Assembly (NCBI GenBank): GCA_028455995.1
Contig: JABELC010000004.1
Span: 496,001 to 560,000, forward strand
Reading direction: 5' to 3'
DNA length: 64,000 nucleotides
Source: Scleromitrula shiraiana
Taxonomy: Eukaryota > Ascomycota > Leotiomycetes > Helotiales > Sclerotiniaceae
Part shown: positions 1 to 12,630 of the stretch, piece after piece
Layout: each line of letters opens with the position of its first letter
Position numbering within the stretch: the stretch's first letter is position 1
The notes under the pieces: generated by a model
Seen by the model: only the letters and a program-made list of their open reading frames with translations
The model's database searches: none
What the model was told of the DNA's origin: nothing
Translations under genes and position numbers: made by a program

Positions 1-1824
1 CACCATTCGACGCTTTAGGCTATCATCACAAAAGGCGGTGATGAATTATTTTTTGGTAGTAAAGTAGAGAGGCTCAGGTTTGGCTTGGTTCTTTTCCGAA
101 AGGGAAAGGTAAAGCAAACGAATGAATATGAGTCTTTTTTTCAAGATCTGCTGAAATTTTCGTGACAACGCAACATTTGAGGATGTTGTATTTGTATATG
201 TAGTAAATAGACTCTGTATCAGCCCAGCCTGTTTTGAAGAATGGCCGATTACAGCTGACTCTTGCAACTTTATATTTTTATATTCATTTTTTTAATAATT
301 TTTGTTTGGTTTTATTTTGGAAGTCCTGTTGTGCAACCAACATACACCGTAGAACCTAGTCGTACTCTATATTACAATTCAAATCTAGACATGCGGAAAC
401 ATCTAGATCTTTACTACAACAATCACAGGATCAACTACAGCATAAGGAAAGGTTGAGAGAGAGACGACGAGACGTTCCAGAATCGTACAGAAGAAGAAGA
501 AAAAATTCAGAGCAAAAGAAAGAAGGATTTTCCCCCTCTATTCTTTTCTTGTCGACCCACATATCCATAGGAGCCCAGCCCAATCCAATCGTGGAAATTC
601 GAAAGACCTGCATATCCGGTTATCGAATCGAGTACCGTATGTACAGTAGTATCTTTGACAATCAGCAGACACAATTTCCAGCCTCAATTTTTCTCCATAG
701 CAACCATTACTGTATCATATCGTATCATTTGTTTATCTATTTATTTGTACACTCATTTTTATCCAATACGATTGAGTGAGGCAACGGAAAAGAAAACAAA
801 CGAAAGGAAAGGAATCAACAACAATATCAATATCAATATCAAATAATTCCCCTCTCTTTTCTTTATCCCCCACTACACCACACTATCACGGATGGAAGTA
901 TCTTTTGGAAGTATATTTTGATCAAGCTACAGCATAACATAAATGGACTTATGCACAGCATCGCATCCATTTATCTATCCATTTTTCTTTTGACTTTCTC
1001 TACACCTGCTGTCTTTTTAGATATTCTCCTACACTGTACTGTTTACCAGCCTCGTAAATAGAAAGGCCTACCCCTACGCATTAACTAATATTTTCCCCTC
1101 CAACCTCGGACCCTCATTTCTTCAGGAGCTTGGATCGAGTCACGAAAAAAACAACCCAATTAAGATCTATAAGACCCGTGGGGAGTATTTTCCTCGAATT
1201 ACTCTAATACTCTAAATTGGACCCCGAACAAAAGTTATAACACAAAAGTTGAGCATCCATACCGTTCTTCTAGAAATCACATGGAATAAACACCAAAGGT
1301 ATGTATGTCGATTCTTTAGGTTTTAAGCTCAAGAGATTGTCAAACAAATAGCCCTGGAGCGTGCAGTAGATCCAATTGATCTGTTACTGTTACATGAGAA
1401 CTTGAGTAACATTTCCTACGCATGGTTATTACTCTATTCTTTTTCTCTTCTTCGTTTTCCCTTTCTAGATTGTTCCCTAATCCTTGTAAATCCGGGTTAT
1501 TCTAAAATATTTATACTACATGTTTTCCACAATCTTTTCTACACAAGTGTGTTTTGAGAATTGGGAATATTGTAGAGATAGATGGGGTAATAAGCCTGGA
1601 TATATGGGGATTTTGGATTCATGAAATGATGGGGTTTGAAGTAGTAGTATGGAAAAGAAGATATCTCGGATAAAGAGGGAGAAGGGGACGGAAAAGTAAA
1701 AGAGGAAAGCAGAAGGAAAGAAGAAAAAGGGAAGGATTCTAAAAATGCTACCATTTGATGAGTCTTTCAATGTTGAGTTATTGATAGTACCCAATAATTC
1801 AATAATTGAAGTTGATGATGATAG

Positions 1825-1869
1825 TAGGATAGGGTAGGGTAGGGTAGGGTAAGGTAGGATAGGGTAGGC
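1825..1869. repeat. (GGGTA)n microsatellite
   Basis: About seven imperfect copies of the pentamer GGGTA in tandem. It resembles the fungal telomere unit TTAGGG but lacks one T per unit and is interrupted by AAGGT and AGGAT variants, so it is better read as a simple repeat than as an interstitial telomere. Confidence 0.8.
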
Positions 1870-2036
1870 AGTGGTGCAGTGGTGCAGGAATGCCTAACAC
1901 ACTATTACTATTTAAATTTAATAATCTGATCTTACGCTACTTGAGTAATAAATTGTTGATAATAACCCCTCGCAGCAAAGTACAAGAAGGAAAAAAATAA
2001 ATACAGTCGAGCCACTTTCTTCCATCTCGACTTCCT

Positions 2037-2135
2037 CCTCCCACCTACCCACCTACCCACCTACCCACCTACCACCCACCTCTCACTTAAAAAAGTCTAT
2101 CCACCTAGTCCACCACCTAGTCCACCACCTAGTGG
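2037..2135. repeat. Two adjacent short tandem repeats (CCCACCTA and CCACCTAGT types)
   Basis: Four to five copies of a CCCACCTA-like unit lie at about 2037-2080. They are followed, after an AT-rich spacer, by three copies of a CCACCTAGT-like unit at about 2098-2135. Both are C/A-rich on the plus strand and lie upstream of the gene at 3076. Confidence 0.75.
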
Positions 2136-2363
2136 ACACTCTTTTATCCCGGAAAACCCTATCAGCTAAAAAAAAAATAATAATACTTCCCCATTATTTT
2201 TTTCTTCCTTCTCTTAAGTTGACCCGGTTGACAAAGACGAGACGAGGTTTTTGATCAAATCAATTATTATTAAACCTGGGAATAACCTTGAAAAATCTAT
2301 TTATTATTACCACCCAATTTTTTATTTTCTTGATTACCATCCAGATCAGATCCCTTCCTCCCA

Positions 2364-2426
2364 CTCACACATACACATACACGCACACACACATTCACAC
2401 ACTCACACACACACACTTACACACTC
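2364..2426. repeat. (CA)n-rich microsatellite
   Basis: An imperfect CA-dinucleotide run interrupted by CATACA, CGCA, CATT and CTCA variants. The His/Thr-rich frames that cross it are products of the repeat, not genes. Confidence 0.8.
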
Positions 2427-3075
2427 ACCCACCACCCATCACCCACCCATCCACTTCTAATCGAATAATAACCCCTCATAAAGTACAAAAGTACAAATCC
2501 ATCAATAATTTTCTATTCTCAACCACAATACTCCAATTCATAAAACGACAACAGCAATAATACCACCATTCAACATTCATCATTCAACATTCATCCATAT
2601 TGTATTACCAATATCTCCGATTTACATTTCCGATTAACACAACCTCGATTATCTACCAACATAATACTACCGATTGAATTGATTAGAGGTTTTGGAACGG
2701 AAACACTACCATAGTCAGATTCGCGACGGCCCGCACAACTAGACTATCGAGACTATCGAGACTATCCTTCCAGAGGACAAAGTACAGCAACAATATCAAC
2801 TACACCTCACAGCTTTTAAGCAATTGATATAGTGATTTTCACGGATCATTTTCTTTGGCAACGAATTACGAATTACTTTTCACACAATCTTACAACATTT
2901 CATCATAATATAGAATCGGTGGTCCAATCCGGACATAATTAAGAAGTTTGAAGTAGAATAAAGGTTTGGGCGAGGACCGCCGCCCTTTATCAATTCTCGA
3001 GGATATCTCTACTCCGACATTCTCTGACCAGAGAGTCGAGAGTGTGAGATAATTCCTTTTTAAAGGTTGTTTTCA

Positions 3076-5735
3076 ATGCCGTAAGTGTTTAGGTTTATAG
3101 CAGAGAACGGTCTTACCGATCTTTGCGACAATTAGCGGTCTGGATATTGTGCTAACAGTCTTATCGTCTCATAAAAAGGCCAACTCGACCAATCATTAGT
3201 ACTCCGAATACTGAGAGCCCGTTTACGAGTCCATCACACTCTACAAACCCGTCTCGGTCCAATTCCTTTTCCGAAGGTTCATCAGGTACTGGAGCTCACG
3301 TTCCCTCCGTGGACAGTCAAGAATTTTCTAACGATTCAGACGATACTTGGGATCCAAGTTACTCGGACGAGATAGAACCATCCGAATCGGCATCACGCCC
3401 AGCTCGATCATCAAGATATAGGGAACAAAGTACAAGTCGGCCACCTCCCGTAGAACGTCCATCTTACGATCGTCCCACGCGTCGGCACACAGCTGCAGAG
3501 AGAATCCATCATCCACCCGCTGCAAGAGTTCACAGGCACCAAGCACCGGTGCCACCTTCCACAGTGGAGCCCTTAGACGATTACCCGGGCTATGGCCGAG
3601 GCTACCCCGCTCCGCCAGCTGCTCCATATGGCTCCAGAGCCCTTCCACCGCCTGGATATGCCCAAAGTTCATATTCTGCCCCTGGTGCCAATAATGGACC
3701 TTACGCTCCAGGGCCAGGAGCTTTAACGCACTATGGTGCTGCGAGCTATGGTGGTGGATTTAATCCTAATTCAAACTCTAACCCATTTGCTCCAAACCCA
3801 TCGCCAAGTCCAGGCGGTGCCAGTTACTTCAATAGTCATAATAACCATCACCTAATGTCTGGACACAGTACGCCTGGTGGATATCCTGGTCATAGTGGAG
3901 GTCATGGTGGTCATCACACCGGGCATGAAATGATGCATTACGCGCCTCCTCCTGCTCAAGGGTATAATCCTTATCCGGGTTACCCCGGATACATGCCCCC
4001 CGGATTACCTCCCGGGATGTCCCCTCCTCCTCAACAAGCATTAATGTCACCCGCGGGAATGCAGTACTATCCACCACAATTCTCTCCACCAGCCGAACCT
4101 GCTCCTCCAGCTGTTGATATTGAACTTGAGAAAAGGCTGATTCAGATGCAAGAGGAGATGAAGCACGCAAAAATGGAATCTGATAGGGCTAGAGAGGAGG
4201 CTCAGAAGGCTCAACAAGCATCGGCGGACGCCCAGAAAGCATTGGCGGATAAGGAAGCACGAGAGGCTCAAGAAAAGAAGGAAGCTGAAGAAGCTGCAGC
4301 CGCAGCTAAGAAGTTAGCTGATGAAAGAGCCGAATGGGCCAGGAAATCAGCAGAGGCACAGGCTGCGGTTGAAAAGAGAGCTGCCGATAGACAAGCCGAG
4401 ATTGAGAAGAAGGCTGCAGACAAGCAAGCTGAATTAGAAAAGAAAGCCGCAGAGATGGAAGCTGACTTAAGAAAGAAAGCTGCCGATCAAGAGGCCGATT
4501 TGAAAAAGCGAATGGAGGAAGCTCAGTCCATGTTGGCCATTAAGCTTGCTCAAGAGGCTAAAGCTGAGAAAGAAGCGGCAGAAGCTGCCGCTGCTGCAGC
4601 TCTTCAAGCCGAATGGGAGAAGAAGGCCAACGATAGGCATGCTGAGTTGGAAAAGAAATCCGCCGCAATGGAAGCAGAATTGAAGAAAATGGCTGCAGAT
4701 ACCGAGGCTGATTTGAAGAAGAAGATGGAAGAAGCACAGAGTGCATTGGCGGCTAAACTAGCGAAAGAAGAAAAAGAAGCGCGAGAAGCTGCGGAAGCCG
4801 CCGAGGCTGCGGCTATTAAGGCTAGTTGGGAGGGTAAGATTAAAGCAGCGGAAGAGGAGGCGACTAAAAAGGCGGCTGCGGAGGCCGAAAAGAAGCTTGA
4901 AGAAGAAGCGAAGAAAGCTGCACAGAAGCTCGAAGAGGAGGCAAAGAAAGCTGCAGAGGAAACTAAAAAGGCTGTAGAGGCGGCAGCGGCAGCTGCGGCT
5001 CCTCCTCCAGATGACAAGAAAAAGCCAATCAAATTTAAGGATGCAGTAGGAAGGAAGTTCAGTTTTCCATTTCACTTGTGTGCAACCTGGGCTGTAAGTA
5101 ACTCTTTTATATCCCGAGCAATACCCTGCTAACATACGATATAGGGCATGGAAGAACTTATCAAACAAGCTTTTCTTCGTGTTGATATAATTGGTCCACA
5201 TGTGCAAGAGGGGCACTATGATCTTATCGGTCCAAATGGTGAAATCATTCTTCCACAAGTATGGGAAACCATGATAGAGCCCGATTGGGCAATCACAATG
5301 CATATGTGGCCTATACCAGAACCAAAACCCGGACCTCCACCACCACCTCTTGGAAATCCTGGACTTCCCCCCATGGATCCTAACCATGCAAGACCCCGAA
5401 GTGGTCATGGAGTTCGACCTCATTTGAATCGTCCTCCAACTGCTCCCCCTGGTGTTAGAATGCCTGGACCACCTCCAGGAATGGGTTTCCCTCCCGGTGT
5501 AAGACCTGGTGGTCCGCCACCACCTCCTCCTCCACCACATCTCGCACCTGGACCCTCTCCTGTCATTGTTAGCGTCAAGCCTTCAAGCACGAGAAGGAAA
5601 ACGGAGCCTGCTAAGGGTGTATTAGGCTGGATGGCGGGCAAGAAGCCTGCGCCTTCAGGGAAAAGTATGTTTATCTTTCATTCACTTTTGATGATCAGTT
5701 AGTTAACAGGTTTGATAGGCAAATCCAAAAAATGA
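3076..5735 (+). CDS. Proline-rich, coiled-coil protein with fungal ubiquitin-like domain
   Basis: Four exons: 3076-3080, 3179-5093, 5145-5664 and 5719-5735, giving 818 residues. The first exon holds only ATGCC. The donors are GTAAGT, GTAAGT and GTATGT, and introns 1 and 2 contain GCTAAC branch sites. Layout: Ser/Pro-rich N-terminus; Gly/Tyr/Pro/His-rich low-complexity region (about residues 95-300); a long Ala/Glu/Lys coiled coil (about 310-620) with repeated KKAAD/EAD units; then a compact domain from IKFKDAVGRKFSFP to WAITMHMW. That domain matches the ubiquitin-like domain seen in many ascomycete hypothetical proteins (ULD_2 type, recognised from memory). A polyproline tail ends in a basic KSKSKK-type terminus. 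No signal peptide or membrane segment is visible. The family is common in filamentous fungi but its role is not known to me. I infer a cytosolic or nuclear scaffold. The last intron has two in-frame candidate acceptors, at 5709 and 5718. Confidence 0.85.
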
Positions 5736-6857
5736 ACGCCATGACAAATGTTGTCTGTTAACTAATTTCTCGGCAAACATCGCTCGTCTCATATCAAAAT
5801 AATGAAACAGATCAGTTCTTGATGATTTCACTCATCTAAAATATTTCTGGGCTCTTTAGACTCGTCCTTTCACATATTGAGTGGTAATCATCTATCATAT
5901 GATATTACCTTCGACTTTCATATCCATATACCTAGAGTTATTTCCGTCTCCAAGTTGGCGCATGAATTAGCTGCTGAGTTTGGGTGGAAACATGATTGAT
6001 TCACTTGTTAGTGAGATGAGATGATATTTTTTCGGCCTCGAAAGAGGGTTGCTTATTTATCTGTCTATCCATCTAACAAGAGAGCAGTCAAATTGTTCCT
6101 TCTCTTTTTTTGTTCTACACTTACGGTTATTAGTTGCATTGTTTTAGTTGATGGAGGTTGCTGCTTGCATCATATTGTTTGATTTGCTGTTGATTTGGAT
6201 TGGGCTAGGTTTAGCGTATGGTATGTTACGGTACGGTTGTTGAATATACATTTGTATTTTGTTTTGGGGCTTCTTTTGGAGATACCAATATGGGATACAA
6301 TATTCTGATTTTGCGTTTTGATTTCGAGTTTTGAATTTATCGAGATGCGGTTTGGTTGTGCATTTGGATTTGGATTTGGATTTGGATTTGGTCTGTTTTG
6401 AGTGTTAATTGGGTGGGGAAAGGAGTGGGGAAGATGGGTGGGCGGTTGAATGGATGGATGGATGGTATGGGAGGGGATCGGGCAGGGGAATATGAATGCA
6501 TGAATGAATAATTATGAATGAAATAGAGCGATTGATGAGATGAAATAGGATGGGATGGGAATGATAGATGATTGGATAAATGAATGGTTTGAAAAGGCGC
6601 CTTTAAATCGTATATCACTATTTATCATTATTTATCATTATCATTATCATTCTTGTTTATACGTTTACAGACAGAAAGTATGATTCTTAATTTTAGGTAT
6701 GTTTTCAAAAATGATGCATTGGTCATTAGTTAAGCAAGAGCAAGAATAGATAGAGTTATTTATATTTCTAAACTATTATATTTTCCTCAAACATTTCTTT
6801 TTATATCACACTGCCAATGAGGGTTTTCCTTTCCTTTCCTTTCCTTTCCTTTCCTCA
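5736..6857. other. Intergenic region between convergent genes
   Basis: No gene seen. This is the shared 3' side of the plus-strand gene ending at 5735 and the minus-strand gene ending at 6858. It contains a GGATTT repeat (about 6364-6391), GGATGGAT runs and a CCTTT pentamer run (about 6828-6855) that abuts the stop codon of the minus-strand gene. Confidence 0.6.
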
Positions 6858-8804
6858 CTACGTCCAAACTACTTTCCTTCCAAAACTCTCACACCATCGT
6901 ACAAAGACGTCTTTCTCTACAAACCCCCTCCTAACACCCTCACACCTCCTCCCCACCGCCTCCTCAAAATCCCCCCTCGACGCCCTAATCGAGCTCGCCA
7001 CCCCGGCCGTCTGCGCCATAAACAGCCGAGCCGCAGCACTCGATCTCGCAACCGACCTCTCCAAACACTCCATCTCCGCGACCAAGGCCTGCGTCTCCCT
7101 TTCCAACCCCACCCTCTCCTCGCAGACTAAACATCCCAGGAGTCGATTCGCAAACATCCGACAGCTCAGATATGTCGCGTATGCTTTACATGTCCTATCG
7201 TACTCCATCGTTCGCTCTTGAACTGGCGTTTTAGAATCTCCCCCGCCCGCAATAGATTTCTCGTGCTTGCCCTTCCACTGCTCGTACTTGCGCCTCCACT
7301 GCTCGAACCTCCCCCTTAACTCCCTCAACACCCTTACTATCCTCCCCACATACCCCATTTCTGGCTCTCCCTCTGCACACAATATCCCCGTCACGTCCAC
7401 AAAAACCGTCGGGATATAACTCTTCCCCATCATCAGCCGCACCACCATCTCGCTCCTATCGCCCATGCTCATGCTCCTCTCATTATCATCATCATCCGGT
7501 ACGATGATCGAGAGGAAGAGTTTCTGCCAGGAGGCTTGCGACAGGAAACAGCGCGTCCCGTTTAAAAGGGCCTCGGTCATGATGGGCCCGGTGTACGAGA
7601 TGAAGAGCGCGATTTCGAACGGGGTCGTGTAGTGGTGGGGGCCGCGGAGCTGGATGAGTTGGGCCGCGCCGGCGGCGTGGCGGATCCAGGCGGTTTCGCC
7701 GCGGGGTTCTAGGAGCTGTGGGCGGTGCGGCGTGTTAGGTTGGTTGTGATCGGTATTCTTTTGTGCTTTTGTGGGGGAGAAGGGGGGGGTGCTGTTTTAT
7801 ATCTAGCGCGTGAATTTGCGCGCATGTAACGTACCTCATAGAGAGCCAAGATTTCCGTAGCGCAGAGGACCTCCGGTTTCAACCTCTGCTTGGGAGAATC
7901 AAGAATCTTTTGTAAACTGCTGAGTGCTTTTATATAGGAGGCCAGAACGATGGGTTCCCAGTTTTCGTGGGGGGAGATGATCTGTCGTGCGCGAGCTACC
8001 ACGCAATCGGCTGCATTGGTTAGATATTCGATTTGTCCGTATCGACCTGTATTTGATGGTTAAATTGATTGAATGCTAGCGAATAAATAAGAGGGATGGA
8101 TGGATGGATGGATAAACAGACTTACTCGGAAGATAAGATAGGAAAGACCATTGTTTCTGCGTGCGCATTTGATGAATAATCGAATAGGGACTTGCGCAAA
8201 GAGCTCTTCTGGTAGCTCTTCCCACATGCAATGTAGCTAGAGTAGATAGTTCGAGGATATCGAAGCCTGTTTTTGCCAGTAGAACTTCGTAGCCTGTGGG
8301 GGAGAATTGGGAGGAATCTGCGAGGTTGATCTTGACTACCCAGCGTTGTTGACATTCGGTTGTGAGAGTGCACTTCTCGCCTCGTTGTTGCTCGTGTTTG
8401 CTTGTTTGGCATTTGATGCTTGCGTTTCCATATCGCTCTTTACTTCGTGAATCTCCATCTATGTATTCTAATTGTCGAGACGTATTCGGTGCATATACGG
8501 TTTGCTTGTGATTGTCGTTGCTGTCATTGCTGTGGTTGCTGCTACTACTGTCTGCGTCTGGGCTTACGACTTTCACAGTCGGTGCTGCTACTGAGTTTGT
8601 GGGCTTTTCATCGTACACGAAGACGGGGTATTGTCTAAGGTTATGTTTTCGATAATTACCGTCGCGTCTTCGAGCCGCAGAGGCCTTTTTCATAGCCTGC
8701 TTGCGGATCAAGGCTCGGACGGCGAGATCTTGGGGTACGGATGGATTGGATAAAGTCGAATTGACGAATTGAAATTCCATCGGTTGTTGGGACTTTTCAG
8801 CCAT
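6858..8804 (-). CDS. Fungal-specific transcription factor domain protein (no zinc cluster)
   Basis: Exons on the minus strand are 8804-8126, 8046-7835 and 7715-6858, giving 582 residues. The donors are GTAAGT and GTACGT. The N-terminus has the FQFVN motif followed by a basic stretch around VRALIRKQAMKKASAARRR. This is the usual opening of a large class of fungal proteins that carry the PF11951-type fungal transcription factor domain but often lack the Zn2Cys6 DNA-binding motif. No CxxCx6C pattern is present. The middle and C-terminal regions contain the typical segment ending in AAGAAQLIQLRGPHHY and FEIALFISYTGPIMTEAL, which in this family leads into an all-helical regulatory domain. The last exon is markedly more GC-rich than the first. 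The protein could be a nuclear regulator acting through partners or a non-DNA-binding relative; its targets cannot be inferred. Confidence 0.8.
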
Positions 8805-10812
8805 GATTGGTGCCGTATAAGAAGGATGTTGAATAGGTGATTGGTTCTAAGTAAGGACGCTGTGATTTATTCAAGTGTAATATGCGGATAGATAACATGG
8901 CAGCAGGCTAATACCTACATATACCGATGTTGTTCTGTTCCCAGAAAAAGAGAGAATCAATAGACATGAAGAGATAATTCAGCCTAATATTATAGCAATT
9001 GATGGATGGAACCAGACTTTTGCGCCGGAACTTCAATTCCTGCATATTACTACAGTACCGATACTATATTTATATCTCGAGGAGGCGCAGTGTTTTAGCT
9101 GACGTTAAGAACACTGCTTGATGATTGACAGCTTGCCAGTAGCTCTCTCCTCTCTACCGCATTTGTAAAATGCCGTCGGACTCGGCGGGGAAAAGATGAA
9201 AGGAATACGTTTGAGCACGATACTTATCGGTCAATCAACGTTCAGCACTTTAGTCATGAGAAAGGCAGGGAAGTTTGATATCCGTCGCCAAATATATGTT
9301 GTTTCAGACATCCCCGGCGGTTTTATGCTTGATGGACGAGAGAATCGAGCCGTTCGCGTCCTCGACTATATGGATTCGAGGTGGAGCAAAAACTCGATGC
9401 GGGGACTGGGATAAATGATTAAAAGCAGCATAAATGATGGCTCAGAATAGTCAGGCGAGATGACCAGGGTACTAGAACCCGAAAATGTCATAGCTCCCTC
9501 ATATCATCGTCGCTTTCTACAATAATTGCGGTTTGGAACGGCTCATCGTGCACCCGAGCCTGTATAGCTTCATACAACAACTCGTCCTGTATGTGGTTAT
9601 ATCCTGCCAATGTACTGTAATTAGAAACGAACGCTCTTCTCGTGGTAACACAGACATCTGAGCTCTTGTTAAATAGCATACCTCGGTATCAGCTTTGAGC
9701 CAAGTACAACACAAGGTTTGAAGAGGCGTCCAATCCATCGCCAGCGGCTATGATCGTGCTGGCAGAAGGTTATTGCGGCACTGATTTGATTAATCAGACT
9801 CGATATGAAGATAATCATGCGATGAACTTTACCAGGCCGCTGGCTTTTCTGGAAGCTAGTTCAGATTTTTCGCTTGCCATGATTAGAAACATGACTGTAT
9901 TCCATTATTTGTAAGGCTTCTCGGCATGGAAAGCCCGAAGCAAAAATCGATCATGAAGAGAAAAAAAAAGAAAGCGTAAGAAAGCATATTACTGGAGATA
10001 AATTGAGGGGATTTAAATCTTTTATACATTCAGGTCAAAAGTTAGATGGATCCTACGTCGAAACAGGAACGCAGGACCAAGAACAGCACTTATCTAAATC
10101 CGTCATAGCAAAATTTGATGGGACGCTATGAGCCGTTGAATATAACTTCAAAATCCCAAAAAGGAAATAGGTACCCCAAGTACATGCACAGACGCGAAAA
10201 AAACAAGTGGAGAATTGTGTGACAAGTATATGGAGAAAGTGTCGGTCCAAAACTTCAATCGATTCAGTCGGTTCATTAAGTAAGTAAGTACAGTAGTAAG
10301 TCATCATGAAGAAGCAAGCGAGGTGAGTAATCCTACTGTACAGTAGATTTGCAGATAGGATCAATAATCTATTATTACTACGTATGTATAAGGAAAAATG
10401 TGCCCTGGAAAGAGAAACAACGTGCATGCAGAAACAAACGTCAATTCGAAAGTTCGTTCAGTCATCCGAGATTGGGGAATCGATGTCCTTCGAAAAAAAA
10501 CATCGTCATTGATGAACAAGTGCTCCGAAATTGAATGGATTACACATCTCTGCTATTGTATTCGCTTTTAGGAAGTAAATACCCTGGGAGGGAACGAAAA
10601 TGCAGATGATGATGACTGGGACAATTGGATCAGGAAACAAGTGCCCTGGAGGTTGATGGATTACACATCTTCTCTACATCCGTATATCCAGTCTTGGTCT
10701 ATAAAGACGTGAGATATTGTTGTGCTTTATGAGATTTTGGATTCATCACAGCCCACGGTATATCAGCAATCATTCCCCTCCAGAACCAGCCCTATTCGTT
10801 ACTACAAGTAAG
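8805..10812. other. Intergenic region with possible small minus-strand gene
   Basis: This lies between the divergent genes at 8804 and 10813. Only short frames are present. The most protein-like lies on the minus strand at 9488-9679 (63 residues, acidic end ESDDDMREL). A second overlapping frame at 9517-9738 contains an in-frame GTATGC...TTGGCAG segment that looks like an intron. A short ATG-led exon near 9830-9880 ends in a GTAAAG donor. I could not join these into one consistent reading frame, so no gene is called. The rest is AT-rich with no recognisable content. Confidence 0.35.
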
Positions 10813-11629
10813 ATGTCGTCCGAGATTAGTGTCGCCGCCTTGGTCAAACGCAATGCGTAAGTACCAAACTCAAATGAATGATCACCTATTAACACAATCT
10901 CTGAAGACAAGTTGCCGAGAATCATCAAGCAATCCCGACTATTGCAGAGTTGAAAGCCATTGGGACTGATACCCCTCATGTTATCGTTCGTATGTCATAC
11001 CGTTATGGTCTCCTATGATCTACACATTTTAACTTTCTAGTGGCCTGTTTGGATCCTCGTTGCCGACCAGAAAACTTTCTGAATATTCAATTCGGAGGTA
11101 TGTACCACCTCGTAACTCCTGGGCACCAAAGGAGGCATAGTGAAAATCTCTAATCTCCAAATAGAAGGTGTTTTGGTCTTGAGAAATGTGGGTGGTCATG
11201 TCTCCCCTGCACTGGCAGATATCATCGCTCTTGATGCTTTTCTTCGAGTTGATGAGATTATGATTGTACATCATACGGGTAAATCCTCTCGAACCTCTAT
11301 TGTAATATGTCCTTTCTAACAATTCGTCAGATTGCGGAACTGCTCATTTCAAAAACGAAGGTATTCGTGATGTCCTCAAAGCCCGTATTCCAGAAGAACA
11401 TCATCATGAAATTGAGGAAATGAGGTTCGGTGCTATTGACGAGTATGTAGAATTACTCCAGCTGTTTACCATCGTACTAACCATCTGCGAGCTTAGTCTT
11501 AAGCAATCTGTGCTTGATGACATCGAGGTTCTTCGTGGTAACCAATACGTCAGACGAGAGCTTGTGGAAAGGACATATGGTTTCATATTCGATCTCAAGA
11601 GTGGCAAATTGGAACCCGTCGAGGTCTAA
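10813..11629 (+). CDS. Beta-class carbonic anhydrase-like protein
   Basis: Six small exons: 10813-10856, 10907-10989, 11041-11097, 11165-11278, 11331-11442 and 11497-11629, giving 180 residues. The five introns run from about 50 to 67 nt and have clear branch sites (TTAAC, CTAACAAT, ACTAACC). Beta-carbonic anhydrases reversibly hydrate CO2 with a zinc held by Cys, His and Cys. The zinc and catalytic signature is intact here: CLDPR (Cys-x-Asp-x-Arg) in exon 3 and HHTDCG (HxxC) across exons 4 and 5, with the conserved VLRNVGGHV between them. At 180 residues it is the short form of the family, without an N-terminal extension or obvious targeting peptide, so it is probably cytosolic. The likely role is bicarbonate supply or CO2 handling; short fungal members are often enzymatically uncharacterised. 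Confidence 0.9.
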
Positions 11630-12630
11630 CCTTCCACCAGGAATACAAGAAAACTTCTCATGTTCCAAGGACCTATAACTATTTCCATATACTGTAGTAG
11701 CCCCAGGACTGATTATATTTCATTAATACGAGGTCCGGATATGAAGAAGGCATAGAGAACAGAAGAAGTTCCATTTTTTTTCTCTCTCGGAGTTCTAGAA
11801 CTAGTACAGACAGTAACGTAATAAACCAGCCACAAATGAATAAATTTTTTCAATGATCTACACCTCTAGAACATTTCAAGGCTGTATATGTGTAAATCCT
11901 GAACGTATTCCAGGATTTTCAACGCCACAAACAAAAAAAAACCTCTCTCGGAATATTCAGTTTAGTTTGTATGATTAGAATTTCCTTTTAGACTTTTGGC
12001 ATCACGTAACAGAATCTCAGAGTCAGATGAAATTCCACTGCTCAAAGTTTTCTCCAAGGCTCATATCAGTTAGTTGGTTGTGGATCCAAGCATAGCCCTG
12101 AAATTGTGATATCGGTGGTGATATCTTGGGATCTGATTAGATGGAACGACTTGATTAGCTAGTTTATAGATAGAAAATTTATTATTCATACACTCTATAT
12201 GAAGGAAGGGATACTAGTTTTGTTCAACGACTAACGGCTTAGGTTCCCAAATACTACCTACTAGTAAGTACCCTGTTGAACGATTGAGGAAGGGGTAGCA
12301 TGCATTTATTATTATTATTAACATGCAAAAATTTTGTCGTATGATTTTATCTCTTAAAATTTGTTGCAAGGAGTGAGGGAGGAAAAGAAGCTTCCACCAC
12401 AGCCTGTTTAATTTTCTATTTACAAGAGTGATACACTACCATTAAAAAAAGTATTCACACTCTCTCATATTAATTACCTCTATGTGATGTGCCCGAGTGT
12501 CCAAGTGTCCAAATGTCCAAGTATCCGAGAAAATAAAACATCAATAATTAGTACGATCTGATTAACACTGTAAGCGTACGTGCTAAAAATCAATTTAAAA
12601 TGTTATTCCGCCGCCACTCAAAATAATCTA

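Larger units (their letters stand above)
1..3075. other. Gene-free upstream region
   Basis: I see no convincing coding sequence here. All open frames are short, overlap each other and have low-complexity translations. The stretch is AT-rich with pyrimidine-rich tracts. It holds several simple repeats: GGGTA-type at 1825-1869, CCCACCTA-type at 2037-2080, CCACCTAGT-type at 2098-2135, CA-rich at 2364-2426 and a GAGACTATC-type triplicate near 2745-2767. The last part, about 2200-3075, is probably the promoter and 5' leader of the ubiquitin-like-domain gene that starts at 3076. Confidence 0.6.

Noticed and set aside
1825..1869. Interstitial telomere repeat
   Set aside because: The unit is GGGTA, not TTAGGG, with further variants; nearby sequence is ordinary intergenic DNA and not subtelomeric in character.
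4604..5032. Minus-strand frame rich in Ala, Ser and Phe
   Set aside because: Antisense shadow of the coiled-coil region of the ubiquitin-like-domain gene.
10053..10427. 124-residue minus-strand frame
   Set aside because: Composition is typical of AT-rich noncoding DNA, no domain or splice context is seen, and nothing in it is recognisable.
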